The notes under the pieces are model-generated. The model saw only the letters and a program-made list of their open reading frames with translations. It did not search any database and was not told the DNA's origin. From Lachnospiraceae bacterium (GTDB taxonomy: Bacteria; Bacillota; Clostridia; Lachnospirales; Lachnospiraceae): a stretch of 64,000 nucleotides of DNA. A program made the position numbers and the translations under genes. Each line of letters opens with the position of its first letter. The stretch's first letter is position 1. The DNA lies in assembly GCA_902363135.1 (NCBI GenBank), contig CABIZF010000001.1:186001-250000 (forward strand), written 5' to 3'. Below, piece by piece: positions 31,570 through 40,186 of the stretch.

Positions 31570-32752
31570 ATTAGAATTAAAACGAATTTTTTCAAAGAAA
31601 ATTAATGTATTTGCAATCGGATTGGCATTGATACTTGCTGTCATTTTTAGCGGATTTGCAGTTACAAGTAATCGCTATGTGGATGAGAATGGAAATGCTA
31701 GTACTGGAATTATGGCAACAAGAAAACTTACAGATAACAGACGAGCATGGAAAGGTACATTGACAGAAGATGAACTTGGAAAAGTTATAGAACAAAATAA
31801 AAATGCGATGACACAATCCTCAGAAGAAAATGCGATTTACGGAACGACATTACAACCGATAGATGATATTAGGGGTTTTATAATATCGGTATTAACACCG
31901 GATGCAGAATATGATGAAAGTGTTCTGAATCAAATTACAGAAGAAAATGTGCAAGAGTTCTATGACACTTATCATAAAAATATGGAAAAGATGGCAGAAG
32001 AATATGGAAAGACTTCTGTACAGAAAAAATACTTGGAAAAGAAATATAATGAAATAAAATTACCAGTAGAATACGAATCTTATAGTTCATGGGATACTAT
32101 GATTATGTATGTAGAAACGTATTCTATTATTCTGGCAATCATAGTTGGTTTTATTTGTGCTGGAATATTTGCAGATGATTTTCAGACAAAAGCAGATGCA
32201 GTATTTTTCTCTACAAAGTATGGACGTACAAAAGCTGTTAAAACAAAAATACTGGCAGGAATAGCTACGACAGTTATGATTTATTGTATGGGAATTATAT
32301 TACTTAGTGTGATTTGTTTTGGAATTATGGGAACCAGTGGTATGAATACACCTTATCAAATGTATCAGGCGTATAGTATTTACATTATGTCATATGGACA
32401 ATACTATTTGTTGACAGTTGTATGTGGATTTATAGCCAGTATGCTGGCGGCTGTAGTGTCTATGTTAGTAGCGGCTAAAATGCATACAATTAGTGTCGCT
32501 GTTTGCATTCCGTTCTTTTTATATTGCTTATTGCCATTTATAGGACGGGCACTTTCTGGATATACAACGCTTTTCAATTTGATACCAACAATTTTGACAA
32601 ATGTACAGGCAAGTGTAAAAGTCCCACTTATTTATCAGATTGGGAATTGTGTATTTCGACAAATTCCGCTTGTAATGGTAATGTATACAGCGATGGCAAT
32701 AGCCTTACTGCCTTTTATTTATAAGAGTTTTCGCAGATACGGAAATAAGTAA
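31562..32752 (+). CDS. ABC transporter permease
   Basis: A 396-residue membrane protein: one N-terminal helix (about residues 14-34), a large extracytoplasmic loop (35-~175) and a C-terminal group of about six helices. The layout is typical of ABC-2-like permeases of the bacitracin/lantibiotic-immunity kind. Start at 31562 with GAGGAAAA upstream. It is the last gene of the sigma/ABC operon and ends before a strong hairpin at 32826. Confidence 0.87.
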   Translation: MLKLELKRIFSKKINVFAIGLALILAVIFSGFAVTSNRYVDENGNASTGIMATRKLTDNRRAWKGTLTEDELGKVIEQNKNAMTQSSEENAIYGTTLQPIDDIRGFIISVLTPDAEYDESVLNQITEENVQEFYDTYHKNMEKMAEEYGKTSVQKKYLEKKYNEIKLPVEYESYSSWDTMIMYVETYSIILAIIVGFICAGIFADDFQTKADAVFFSTKYGRTKAVKTKILAGIATTVMIYCMGIILLSVICFGIMGTSGMNTPYQMYQAYSIYIMSYGQYYLLTVVCGFIASMLAAVVSMLVAAKMHTISVAVCIPFFLYCLLPFIGRALSGYTTLFNLIPTILTNVQASVKVPLIYQIGNCVFRQIPLVMVMYTAMAIALLPFIYKSFRRYGNK

Positions 32753-32825
32753 AAATTGTATTCATACTCATAAAAAACAAAGTAAGTAAAATATTTTCTG
32801 GAAAAATCAAAGCATAATTTAAAGA

Positions 32826-32854
32826 TTTACGGCGGGCAAGTTGCCCGCCGTAAA
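32826..32854. terminator. Terminator between convergent ABC and STAND genes
   Basis: TTTACGGCGGGCA and TGCCCGCCGTAAA form a perfect 13-bp GC-rich stem. Flanking AAGCATAATTTA/TAAATTATGCTT can extend it with a small internal loop. Confidence 0.85.
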
Positions 32855-32860
32855 TTATGC

Positions 32861-35173
32861 TTATTTTGTTAAAAGACCGGATAGATTTTTTCCAATGCAA
32901 AATCCAATCTGTGGATATAACTCCTGAATTTCCTGATATTTTGCTTCAATCATTTCTGGTTCATCAGCCCAGATCTTTTCATATATTTTGAAAGCTCTTT
33001 TAAAATGTGTTTTGGCTTGCGGAAGATTGGCAGTCATCAGATAAATGGTTCCAAGGGTTTCCTGTACTTTGGCATAATCCAGACAGTCATCGGAATGGTA
33101 TTCCTTGATGATGCCGGATAATTTTTGTAATTCGGAGATTCCTCTTTCGGGTTCCTGCTGTTTTGTCAGGAACATTGCATAATTGGCAATCTGAGGTATG
33201 CTGTCATTTATATGAAGCAGGTTAAATTGGTCAAGCAGTGAGATACTTTTTTCCATGTGTTCTCTTGCAAGATCGGGATGAGCGTTCATGCGGTAAAGTC
33301 CACCGAGATTGGCATGAAGGTTGGAAACAAGGCGAGCATTGTCAGCAGTGATAGTTTCTATCTGGGCAAGTGCATCCTTTTCTAGTTTTATTGCTTTTTC
33401 AGGTTTGGTTTCAAGAGTTGCCTGAAAATCTAGTAATAATGCCCGGTCAGAGTCGGTTCCAATGTTTTTTGTCTTTAACAGCCCCGTCAGTTCCTGAATG
33501 ATTCCATTCATACCTTTGTGGTAGTTATAGTTATCCATGTATGGAAATGCATTTTCCAGAAAAAGCAGATACTTTGGTATATCATCCTTTTCAATCAATT
33601 CTATGATATTTCCGATTGTTTGAAATAGCTTTTTGTAATAAGCTACTTCCATTCCATGCATTAAACATATTTTCTGTAAAGAATCCAGTAATATGTGACA
33701 GCTACTTACAGATGGTTTTGTCTCTGAAAGGGCAATTTCCTTAATCATAGGATGCAGGGAGATTGTGTGACGTGTAGTTGTCTGCACAAAACCAGTTTCA
33801 ATCAAGTCGTTAATTTCATTTAAGGTAGGCAGTTCCAGCCATTTGGCGAATATGCGGGCAGAAATACCAGTGTAAGGAAGAAAACACAAATTGCACATGA
33901 TATCCTGCTGTTTTCGGGATAAAGCATATAGTGAAAATAGAGTATGGATATGACTATAATAAGTGGCTTTACTGCTTTGACCATCCTTGATTATCTTAAT
34001 TTTATCTTCATTATCGAGAGATGCTCTTTCTTCCTGAAGTTTTGCTAATAACTGACCTGGAGTTGAAATTCCATTTTCCAAAAGTTTTGCAGCCAGTTCT
34101 ACAGCAAAAGTATGATAGTGTACGGTCTCTATGATTTTTTCGACGGTCGAACGATACTTGTCTGCTTCTGAATAAAATGCAGATGTCAGTTGGAAAAGAA
34201 TGTTTATATCCTGTATTTCTTTTAATTGAAAAGTACAGTATTCATTCAGATTACTTCTGGTCGTAAATAAAATCTGGCAGCGATATTTTAATACTACTGA
34301 CAGAAAGCTGTCCTGTGTGGCAGTGACATTAAAATTATCTATGATAAGCAGAGTATCAGATTTCAGGGAACGCAGGAAACGGTTATGTCTTTGAAACCGT
34401 TCCTGTTCAGTGCTTTCCGGAAGATCGTCAGTAAAATCCATGTCAGTAATGTCCTGATGAAGATTGCCGGTATATTCTACATAAAGGATATTGGTGTATT
34501 GCTTTATGTACTGCTTTGCGTAGGCTTTGGCAAGTTCACTTTTTCCGATTCCGGCGATTCCGCAAAGAAAAACATGACGGTTTTCCTCAAGCATGGTATA
34601 TAATTCTTCTAGTTCTTTATCTCTTCCGATAAAATGACGGCATGGTTTCGGAACCTCACTGTCCATAATATAATCCAGCACAATAGGGGATAAAGCGCCT
34701 CCGGCGAGCAGCTTCTGATTTTTGGTATTACGTTTGATGAATTGGCGTTCCATGCCAAAAGAAATCAGTTTTGCAAGAAACAGCAGTCTTGAACTGGCTG
34801 GTTTATATAAGGAAGTCAGATTTTTCTTTTTCGCATCTGAGATGCTGTCATCCTGAACGAATAAAGTGTAAATATCTTGTATAGCCATATTACAGTCAGA
34901 CATCAGTGGAAGAAGATTCTGGTGGATGGTATGGGCTAATTTTTCCTGATTGGATGGCTTGGAATAGTAAGCGGATATTTTAGGACTGATTTTAGCCTGA
35001 CCAGTCATCCAGCGGCAAACCAGACCGTTATCCATTGAAAAATCCTGATTTGCCGGATTATCCATAAAATCTTCAAATAATTCGTATAAAAAATCAGGCT
35101 GACTCATTTGATCACTTTCGCTGATATGATTTTTTAAGCAAGTGCTAATAGAAGAAAAATCGCATCGATTCAA
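32861..35173 (-). CDS. STAND (NB-ARC) ATPase with TPR-like repeats
   Basis: A 770-residue protein. Residues ~1-170 are an unrecognised helical N-terminus. An NB-ARC-like ATPase follows from ~175 with Walker A GIAGIGKSE near 205-213, Walker B LLIIDNF near 276 and a sensor-like ILFTTRS. From ~560 the protein is made of TPR-like helical repeats (LHANLGGLYRMNAHPDLAREH; LGTIYLMTANLPQAKTHFKRAF). The start is TTG at 35173, preceded by AAAGGGG. STAND proteins are signal-triggered switches. On clostridial elements related ones are taken as regulators, and some bacterial STAND proteins (Avs) sense phage. No effector domain is visible here, so a regulatory role is more likely. Confidence 0.82.
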   Translation of the reverse strand: MNRCDFSSISTCLKNHISESDQMSQPDFLYELFEDFMDNPANQDFSMDNGLVCRWMTGQAKISPKISAYYSKPSNQEKLAHTIHQNLLPLMSDCNMAIQDIYTLFVQDDSISDAKKKNLTSLYKPASSRLLFLAKLISFGMERQFIKRNTKNQKLLAGGALSPIVLDYIMDSEVPKPCRHFIGRDKELEELYTMLEENRHVFLCGIAGIGKSELAKAYAKQYIKQYTNILYVEYTGNLHQDITDMDFTDDLPESTEQERFQRHNRFLRSLKSDTLLIIDNFNVTATQDSFLSVVLKYRCQILFTTRSNLNEYCTFQLKEIQDINILFQLTSAFYSEADKYRSTVEKIIETVHYHTFAVELAAKLLENGISTPGQLLAKLQEERASLDNEDKIKIIKDGQSSKATYYSHIHTLFSLYALSRKQQDIMCNLCFLPYTGISARIFAKWLELPTLNEINDLIETGFVQTTTRHTISLHPMIKEIALSETKPSVSSCHILLDSLQKICLMHGMEVAYYKKLFQTIGNIIELIEKDDIPKYLLFLENAFPYMDNYNYHKGMNGIIQELTGLLKTKNIGTDSDRALLLDFQATLETKPEKAIKLEKDALAQIETITADNARLVSNLHANLGGLYRMNAHPDLAREHMEKSISLLDQFNLLHINDSIPQIANYAMFLTKQQEPERGISELQKLSGIIKEYHSDDCLDYAKVQETLGTIYLMTANLPQAKTHFKRAFKIYEKIWADEPEMIEAKYQEIQELYPQIGFCIGKNLSGLLTK

Positions 35174-35356
35174 TAGAAATTCCCCTTTCGTAGTTAAGAT
35201 TGAGTATATCTATCATAACACGAACATATATTCGATTCAAGAAAATACGGATATTTTTAAAGTGATTGTGTCAATTTACAATCAATTTCTATTCAATGTG
35301 GTTTTCAGGCAGGTTCTGTAAAATAAGCTCAGAACAAACAATAACGGGAGGAGCTT

Positions 35357-35491
35357 ATGCAACAGAATATTGAATTTGAGCGGTGCATTGATTTTCTGGT
35401 ACGGATGATTGATAAGTACGGCGAAGAAGTCCTCCGGGAGTTGGAGGAAGAAAAACAGAATAAGGAAGAAAAAGAAGCGGCAGTTTCCTGA
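35357..35491 (+). CDS. Small acidic helical protein (44 aa)
   Basis: MQQNIEFERCIDFLVRMIDK followed by a Glu/Lys-rich helix. A strong CGGGAGGAGC ribosome site lies six bases before the ATG. The combination of a good ribosome site and clean short frame makes a real small protein likely. Function unknown. Confidence 0.6.
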   Translation: MQQNIEFERCIDFLVRMIDKYGEEVLRELEEEKQNKEEKEAAVS

Positions 35492-35538
35492 AATACAAAA
35501 TGTAAATCAGACTGTCGCTTTTTTCATGCATTTTTAAA

Positions 35539-36147
35539 TCAAATAAATTTTAAAAGCTGATGCAGAGTGTGTGGCTCATTATTCTGAGAAGCGGTAATAC
35601 GCGTATCAAATGGCTTGAAATGATTTTGCGTATAAAAGCTCAGAAGAAATTCATTATCTTCGCATTCAAGAAACTCCATAACGCCACCTACGGAATATTT
35701 GAGACTGGATATGGTTTCCAGTGCAAATCCCAGTAGAATATTTCCAGGAATTCGTTTTTCCTTTGGAAGAGAATAGTTCTTTCCCAACTGGGCAATCAGG
35801 TAAGCTGCGGTAGTATAGGATTGTGTTTCTTCATCCAAAATACTGACACGGGACAGTTTTTTTGCCATTGTCTTGCTGATATTTGAAGCACGGACAGAGA
35901 TTGGTTTTATTGTAAGTGAAAAATAACCAACCAGTGAAGCATCTTCAGCATCAAATACCAGATAAGTGATAGATTGATCTTTTTTGGTAAACTCAATCGC
36001 ATTATGTAATAAAAAGTATTCCACATCGGGATTTTTGGGACAAGAAAAATCGGAGAGTAAGTCGTAAAGACTTTCCTCTCCGATATATGTCGGTTCGTCT
36101 TTATCCAAATATGCCCGAATATTAACGGTAAAATATTTATCAGACAT
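35539..36147 (-). CDS. GNAT acetyltransferase, probable toxin of a TA pair
   Basis: A 202-residue protein with the GNAT layout: a strand pair around SITYLVFDAEDASLVGYFSLTIKPI, an acetyl-CoA-loop-like region around residues 115-140 and a C-terminal strand FLLSFYTQNHFKPFD. It overlaps a small upstream gene by 8 bases. GNAT toxins of the TacT/AtaT kind acetylate aminoacyl-tRNA. Pairing with a small protein on a mobile element fits an addiction module, though activity is not shown. Confidence 0.7.
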   Translation of the reverse strand: MSDKYFTVNIRAYLDKDEPTYIGEESLYDLLSDFSCPKNPDVEYFLLHNAIEFTKKDQSITYLVFDAEDASLVGYFSLTIKPISVRASNISKTMAKKLSRVSILDEETQSYTTAAYLIAQLGKNYSLPKEKRIPGNILLGFALETISSLKYSVGGVMEFLECEDNEFLLSFYTQNHFKPFDTRITASQNNEPHTLHQLLKFI

Positions 36148-36325
36148 GTTTTTTCTTCCTTTTTGACATTAAAGCTAAGATTTCCTGTGGGTTCGTTAAC
36201 TGACGTCCGGGAAGTGTCTGCTTTGGTGTGCGGTCACGGTCGGCTTCGTCAATTGCTGCGACAAAACGCTTTACGCTATTTGGATTGGATACGACAAAAT
36301 TATGAGTAATACTTGAAGTAGCCAT
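36140..36325 (-). CDS. Probable antitoxin partner of the GNAT protein
   Basis: A 61-residue basic protein (MATSSITHNFVVSN..., ending in MSKRKKKHV). Start at 36325 with AGGAGGTG upstream. It overlaps the GNAT gene by 8 bases, so the two are coupled, antitoxin first. It is not a clear ribbon-helix-helix protein. Confidence 0.65.
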   Translation of the reverse strand: MATSSITHNFVVSNPNSVKRFVAAIDEADRDRTPKQTLPGRQLTNPQEILALMSKRKKKHV

Positions 36326-36632
36326 ACTAACACCTCCTCTTTTTTGGCTTTTTTGTGTATTTATAGTATATGCAATGTGTGATAAAAACACAATATCAAA
36401 AACAGAAATTATTTCTAAATAATTTTCAAGCCGGACATTTATTAGACGCTTCCGGTAAGCGAACAATATTTTCGAGCCAATCATTTATAAGTCGCCAATG
36501 GTGGGCGGGCAATATTTTGATAACAGAAATGCTCTGTATCTAACTTAATTATACGATTGGCGAAGAAATGCGTCAATACGGAAAATAAGTATTGAAAATA
36601 GTTGGAACAAGTACTAAAATAAGGTTGGGACA

Positions 36633-38357
36633 ATGAAACGGAGTTATACTGCGAGGAAGATTATGAAGAATAAAAAGATTAAATGCGATATATATACCAG
36701 AGTATCCACAACCATGCAGGTAGATGGCTACAGTCTGGATGCTCAGAAAGAAAAACTCAAGAGATATGCGGAATTTCAGAATATGGAAATCGTAAATGAG
36801 TATTCAGATGAAGGTAAGTCTGGAAAGAGCGTAGAGGGCAGACCGGAATTTCAGAGAATGTTGGATAATATTGAGAATGGAACAGATGAGGTACAGTTTG
36901 TACTGGTGTTCAAGCTTTCCAGATTCGGTCGTAATGCGGCAGATGTTTTAAATTCTTTGCAGAGGATGCAGGATTTTGGAGTGAATCTGATCTGTGTTGA
37001 AGATGGAATTGACAGCTCAAAAGATAGTGGAAAGCTGATGATTTCTGTTCTGTCTGCGGTGGCAGAGATTGAACGAGAGAATATCCTTGTTCAGACAATG
37101 GAGGGACGTAAGCAGAAAGCCAGGGAAGGAAAATGGAACGGTGGATTTGCTCCATATGGCTATGAATTGGTAAATGGAGAATTGCAGATTGCAGAGGACG
37201 AAGCAGAGATTATTCGTCTGATCTATGACAAATTTATTCATACCAATATGGGAATCTCTGCGATTGCCGCATGGCTGAACCAGCATGGATATAAAAAGAA
37301 AAAACGACAGAATAATACACTGGACGCATTTGCCTCTTCGTTTATAAAAGGCGTTCTGGATAATCCGGTATACTGTGGAAAGTTGGCTTATGGACGAAGG
37401 AAGAACGAGAAAGTTTCAGGAACAAGAAATGAATATCGCATTGTAAAACAGGAAAATTATATGCTGCATGATGGTATCCACGAAGGAATTATTTCAGAAA
37501 CAGATTGGGAGCTGGCACATCAAAAACGGGAAAAAACAGGTGTGAAATATGAAAAGACGCATAGTCTGGATCATGAGCATATCTTATCTGGAATATTGAG
37601 ATGTCCGTTATGTGGAAGCGGTATGTATGGGAACGTGAACCGAAAGAAAAAGAAAGACGGAACCTTATATAAAGATTATTTCTATTATGCCTGTAAACAT
37701 CGTCGTCTGGTAGACGGTCATAAATGTGGATATCGTAAACAATGGAGTGAGGAGAAGATTAACAATGCAGTGGAAGAAGTTATTCGGAAGCTGGTGAAGA
37801 ATCCTAAATTTGAAGAAGCAATTCTGAATAAAATTGGTTCAAGAATAGATACAGAAGAAATAGAAAAAGAGATTGACGGATTGGAAAAGCAGCACAGGCA
37901 GCTGACCGGAGCAAAAGCAAGACTTGGACAGCAGATGGACAGTCTGGATATTATGGATAAATTTTATGAGAAGAAATATCAGGATATGGAGACAAGGTTA
38001 TACCGTCTGTACGATGAGATCGAAGGCGTGGAGAACAGTATAGAGGAAGTTAAGAACCGCCTGTTGAATATCCGGCAACAGAAAATATCAGAAGAAAACG
38101 TCTATCAATTTCTTTTATATTTTGATAAACTATATGATAAGTTCACCGACCTGGAGAAGAAAGAATTTCTTAACAGCTTTGTGGAACAGGTGGACATTTA
38201 CGAGCAGGAGCAGCCAGATGGCAGATTCCTGAAGCACATAAAGTTCCGTTTTCCGGTGTATTTTGGAGACAGGGAGACACAGGAACTTTGTTGGGACAAC
38301 GAAAGTACCGTTGAGACGGTATGCCTATTGTCCAAACGAGGCATCATGTCAATGTGA
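36633..38357 (+). CDS. Large serine recombinase (integrase) of element 1
   Basis: A 574-residue site-specific recombinase. The catalytic serine lies in YTRVSTTMQVDGYSLDAQ near residue 25. The resolvase domain continues with VFKLSRFGRNAADVL and SVLSAVAEIERENI. A Recombinase domain and a zinc ribbon follow (LRCPLCGSGMYG, then CKH and GHKCGY), then a coiled coil at ~410-480. The last residues, VETVCLLSKRGIMSM, reproduce the RlmD sequence VETVVLLS in the same frame. The gene therefore runs into the attachment site and ends in rlmD-derived DNA. An alternative start is the ATG at 36663. It is closely similar to the truncated recombinase at 44236. Confidence 0.93.
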   Translation: MKRSYTARKIMKNKKIKCDIYTRVSTTMQVDGYSLDAQKEKLKRYAEFQNMEIVNEYSDEGKSGKSVEGRPEFQRMLDNIENGTDEVQFVLVFKLSRFGRNAADVLNSLQRMQDFGVNLICVEDGIDSSKDSGKLMISVLSAVAEIERENILVQTMEGRKQKAREGKWNGGFAPYGYELVNGELQIAEDEAEIIRLIYDKFIHTNMGISAIAAWLNQHGYKKKKRQNNTLDAFASSFIKGVLDNPVYCGKLAYGRRKNEKVSGTRNEYRIVKQENYMLHDGIHEGIISETDWELAHQKREKTGVKYEKTHSLDHEHILSGILRCPLCGSGMYGNVNRKKKKDGTLYKDYFYYACKHRRLVDGHKCGYRKQWSEEKINNAVEEVIRKLVKNPKFEEAILNKIGSRIDTEEIEKEIDGLEKQHRQLTGAKARLGQQMDSLDIMDKFYEKKYQDMETRLYRLYDEIEGVENSIEEVKNRLLNIRQQKISEENVYQFLLYFDKLYDKFTDLEKKEFLNSFVEQVDIYEQEQPDGRFLKHIKFRFPVYFGDRETQELCWDNESTVETVCLLSKRGIMSM

Positions 38358-38626
38358 GACTGGATATGGATGAGATGGATTTAACGGCGGCTGAGAGCAA
38401 GGCTACTTATGAGGAGATAAAGAAGTATGTGGCAGAGTATAATGATGGGATGAAGGTATCTAATCTGTATATTGCACAGATAAAGCAGAAGCATGGAATT
38501 ATAGAAAGAGAGAACTATAATAAGCCAAAATCTGAGAAGGGCGGACAGCCGGAATGCCCAAAAGAAAAAGAAATAGCGATTGAAGAGGCGTTGAAGTATT
38601 TTCAGATGATTCCAAGTGAATCATAG
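38321..38626 (+). pseudogene. Displaced rlmD 3' end
   Basis: An open frame encoding only the C-terminal extension of RlmD: MDEMDLTAAESKATYEEIKKYV, then VSNLYIAQIKQKHGI, NYNKPKSE and CPKEKEIAIEEALKYF. It aligns with the last ~90 residues of the intact RlmD at 16350-16623 but is clearly diverged. It marks the right boundary of element 1 and probably the left end of element 2. It might be translated but lacks a ribosome site. Confidence 0.88.
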
Positions 38627-38671
38627 GCTAACTTGGCTTATCGGATGGAGAAAATTCAACTAATGTTATTG

Positions 38672-38716
38672 AGCCTTCGGACATTGGAAATAAAATCTGA
38701 TGTTCGTAGGCTTTTT
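38672..38716 (+). terminator. Terminator after the rlmD fragment
   Basis: AGCCTTCGGACAT pairs with ATGTTCGTAGGCT (13 positions, one mismatch, one wobble) and is followed by five T residues. Confidence 0.8.
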
Positions 38717-38723
38717 GTTCATG

Positions 38724-38758
38724 ACAATAGAATGTTTGCGGAGCGTGCATTCTATTGT
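38724..38758. repeat. 11-bp inverted repeat
   Basis: ACAATAGAATG and CATTCTATTGT are perfect inverted copies 13 bases apart, just after a terminator and ahead of the WYL promoter region. Role unknown. Confidence 0.6.
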
Positions 38759-38792
38759 ATACAGAAAAATTTTTCGCAGATATAATAAACAT

Positions 38793-38806
38793 GACATATA
38801 GCTGTC
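38793..38806. promoter_or_regulatory. Candidate operator for the WYL regulator
   Basis: GACA-N6-TGTC lies 14 bases upstream of a perfect TATAAT (38820-38825) and 41 bases before the regulator start. Its place, close to the -35 region of an autogenous-looking operon, suggests the binding site of the encoded regulator. No good -35 box is visible, so activation is possible. Confidence 0.45.
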
Positions 38807-38846
38807 GTGTTGAATCAGGTATAATATGTATGGAGTGTAAGAAACG

Positions 38847-39764
38847 ATGAAAATAGATAGACTTATCGGTATATTGTCAATCTTACTGCAGGAAGAAAAG
38901 ACAACGGCTCCTGAACTGGCAGAAAGATTTGAGGTATCTCGAAGGACAATAAATCGGGATATTGAAGACCTTTGTAAAGCAGGTATTCCTATAAAAACTG
39001 CACAGGGTACCGGTGGTGGTATCAGTATTATGGATGGATATCGTATGGACAGGACGATTTTGAGTTCCAAAGATATGCAGATGATTCTTGCGGGTTTGCG
39101 GAGTCTTGACAGTGTGAGCGGAAGCAGGTACTACAGTCAACTGATGGAGAAAATTCAGACCGGATCATCAGAGTTCATCAGTGGAAGAGACTCTATGCTG
39201 ATTGACTTATCTTCATGGTATAAGGGTTCTCTTGCTCCAAAGATCGAGGTAATACAGAGTGCAATAGAAAACAGGCGCATCATACGATTTAAGTATTATG
39301 CTCCGTCCGGAGAGAGCAACCGAAGGGTAGAACCATATTATCTGGTTTTCCGGTGGTCGAGCTGGTATGTATGGGGGTGGTGTTTAGAACGTAAAGATTA
39401 CAGGCTGTTCAAACTGAACCGTATGGATTGTGTTGTTGAAACAGACCGTGGATTCCTGCGTAGAGATGTACCAATGCCGGATTTGTCAAATGAGAAGATA
39501 TTTCCGGGTGGGATAAAGGTAAAAGCTCTTTTCACACCGAATATGAAGTGGCGGCTGGTTGAAGAATTTGGACCGAACTGCTTTACAGAAATGGACGATG
39601 GAAGGCTGCTCTTTTCAGCAGACTATACGGATATGGAAAACCTTGTGACATGGCTTATGACATTTGGAGCAAAAGTAGAGGTGCTTGAGCCCGAAGAAGT
39701 GCGGGACATTATTCGCAGGAATGCAGAGGAAATATTAAAAATCTATGGAGGATTAGGAAAATGA
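38847..39764 (+). CDS. HTH/WYL-domain transcriptional regulator (YafY-like)
   Basis: A 305-residue regulator. An N-terminal helix-turn-helix (APELAERFEVSRRTINRDIEDL) is followed by a WYL ligand-sensing domain (IRFKYYAPSGESNRRVEPYYLVFRWSSWYVWGWC, about residues 145-185) and a C-terminal WCX-type region. It overlaps the next gene by 4 bases and leads a four-gene cluster with VOC, GyrI-like and TfoX-like proteins. Such clusters recur in clostridia and are probably small-molecule responsive. Confidence 0.9.
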   Translation: MKIDRLIGILSILLQEEKTTAPELAERFEVSRRTINRDIEDLCKAGIPIKTAQGTGGGISIMDGYRMDRTILSSKDMQMILAGLRSLDSVSGSRYYSQLMEKIQTGSSEFISGRDSMLIDLSSWYKGSLAPKIEVIQSAIENRRIIRFKYYAPSGESNRRVEPYYLVFRWSSWYVWGWCLERKDYRLFKLNRMDCVVETDRGFLRRDVPMPDLSNEKIFPGGIKVKALFTPNMKWRLVEEFGPNCFTEMDDGRLLFSADYTDMENLVTWLMTFGAKVEVLEPEEVRDIIRRNAEEILKIYGGLGK

Positions 39765-40181
39765 GATTAGACGGTTTTGGGTTGTTTGTTGATGATATGG
39801 CAAAGATGATTCGTTTTTACAAGGATGTTCTCGGATTTGAAATTAAGGAAGAAGAGAATACTTCCAATGTTTATCTTGTAAAAGACGGAACACTTTTTTT
39901 ACTGTATGGACGGAATGATTTTGAGAAGATGACAAACCGGCGATATGAGTATATTAAGGGTCTGAATGGTCATTCTGAAATAGCTTCTATATGTTGATAC
40001 TTTTGAAGAGGTGGACGAGGCATACAAGAAGGCTGTGGAAAATGGTGCAACATCTGTGCTTGAACCGGAACTTGAACCTTGGGGACAGAGAACCTGCTAT
40101 ATTGCTGATCCGGAAGGAAATCTGATAGAGATTGGTTCCTGGAATAAGCCTTATGAAGAGAAGGACTTAGAGGGGGTGTAA
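39761..40181 (+). pseudogene. VOC (glyoxalase/bleomycin-resistance) protein, frameshifted
   Basis: The frame from ATG 39761 (GFGLFVDDMAKMIRFYKDVLGFE) runs to a stop at 39995. The usual second half continues in another frame from about 39985 to 40181 (LYVDTFEEVDEAYKKAVENGA, WGQRTCYIADPEGNLIEIG). Removing one T in the AGCTT near 39983 restores a normal ~140-residue VOC protein. It overlaps the WYL gene start-to-stop by 4 bases. The truncated 78-residue product would lack the second metal-site half. Confidence 0.85.
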
Positions 40182-40186
40182 AGGAT

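Larger units (their letters stand above)
16330..38340. mobile_element. Integrative mobilizable element 1 inserted at the rlmD 3' end
   Basis: The block is bounded on the left by the rlmD segment GAGACTGTT...TTTGTCC (about 16318-16356) and on the right by the similar GAGACGGTA...ATTGTCC at the recombinase end (about 38311-38332), followed by a second rlmD 3' end. It carries a large serine recombinase, MobQ relaxase with oriT, RepA, a DnaC-like ATPase, ParM and a ParR candidate, and no type IV secretion genes, so it should be mobilizable rather than self-transmissible. GC content is clearly lower than in the flanks. Cargo includes Thoeris, a Shedu-like cluster, yjdF, VanY and an ABC transporter. 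The exact crossover bases are not determined. Confidence 0.8.
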
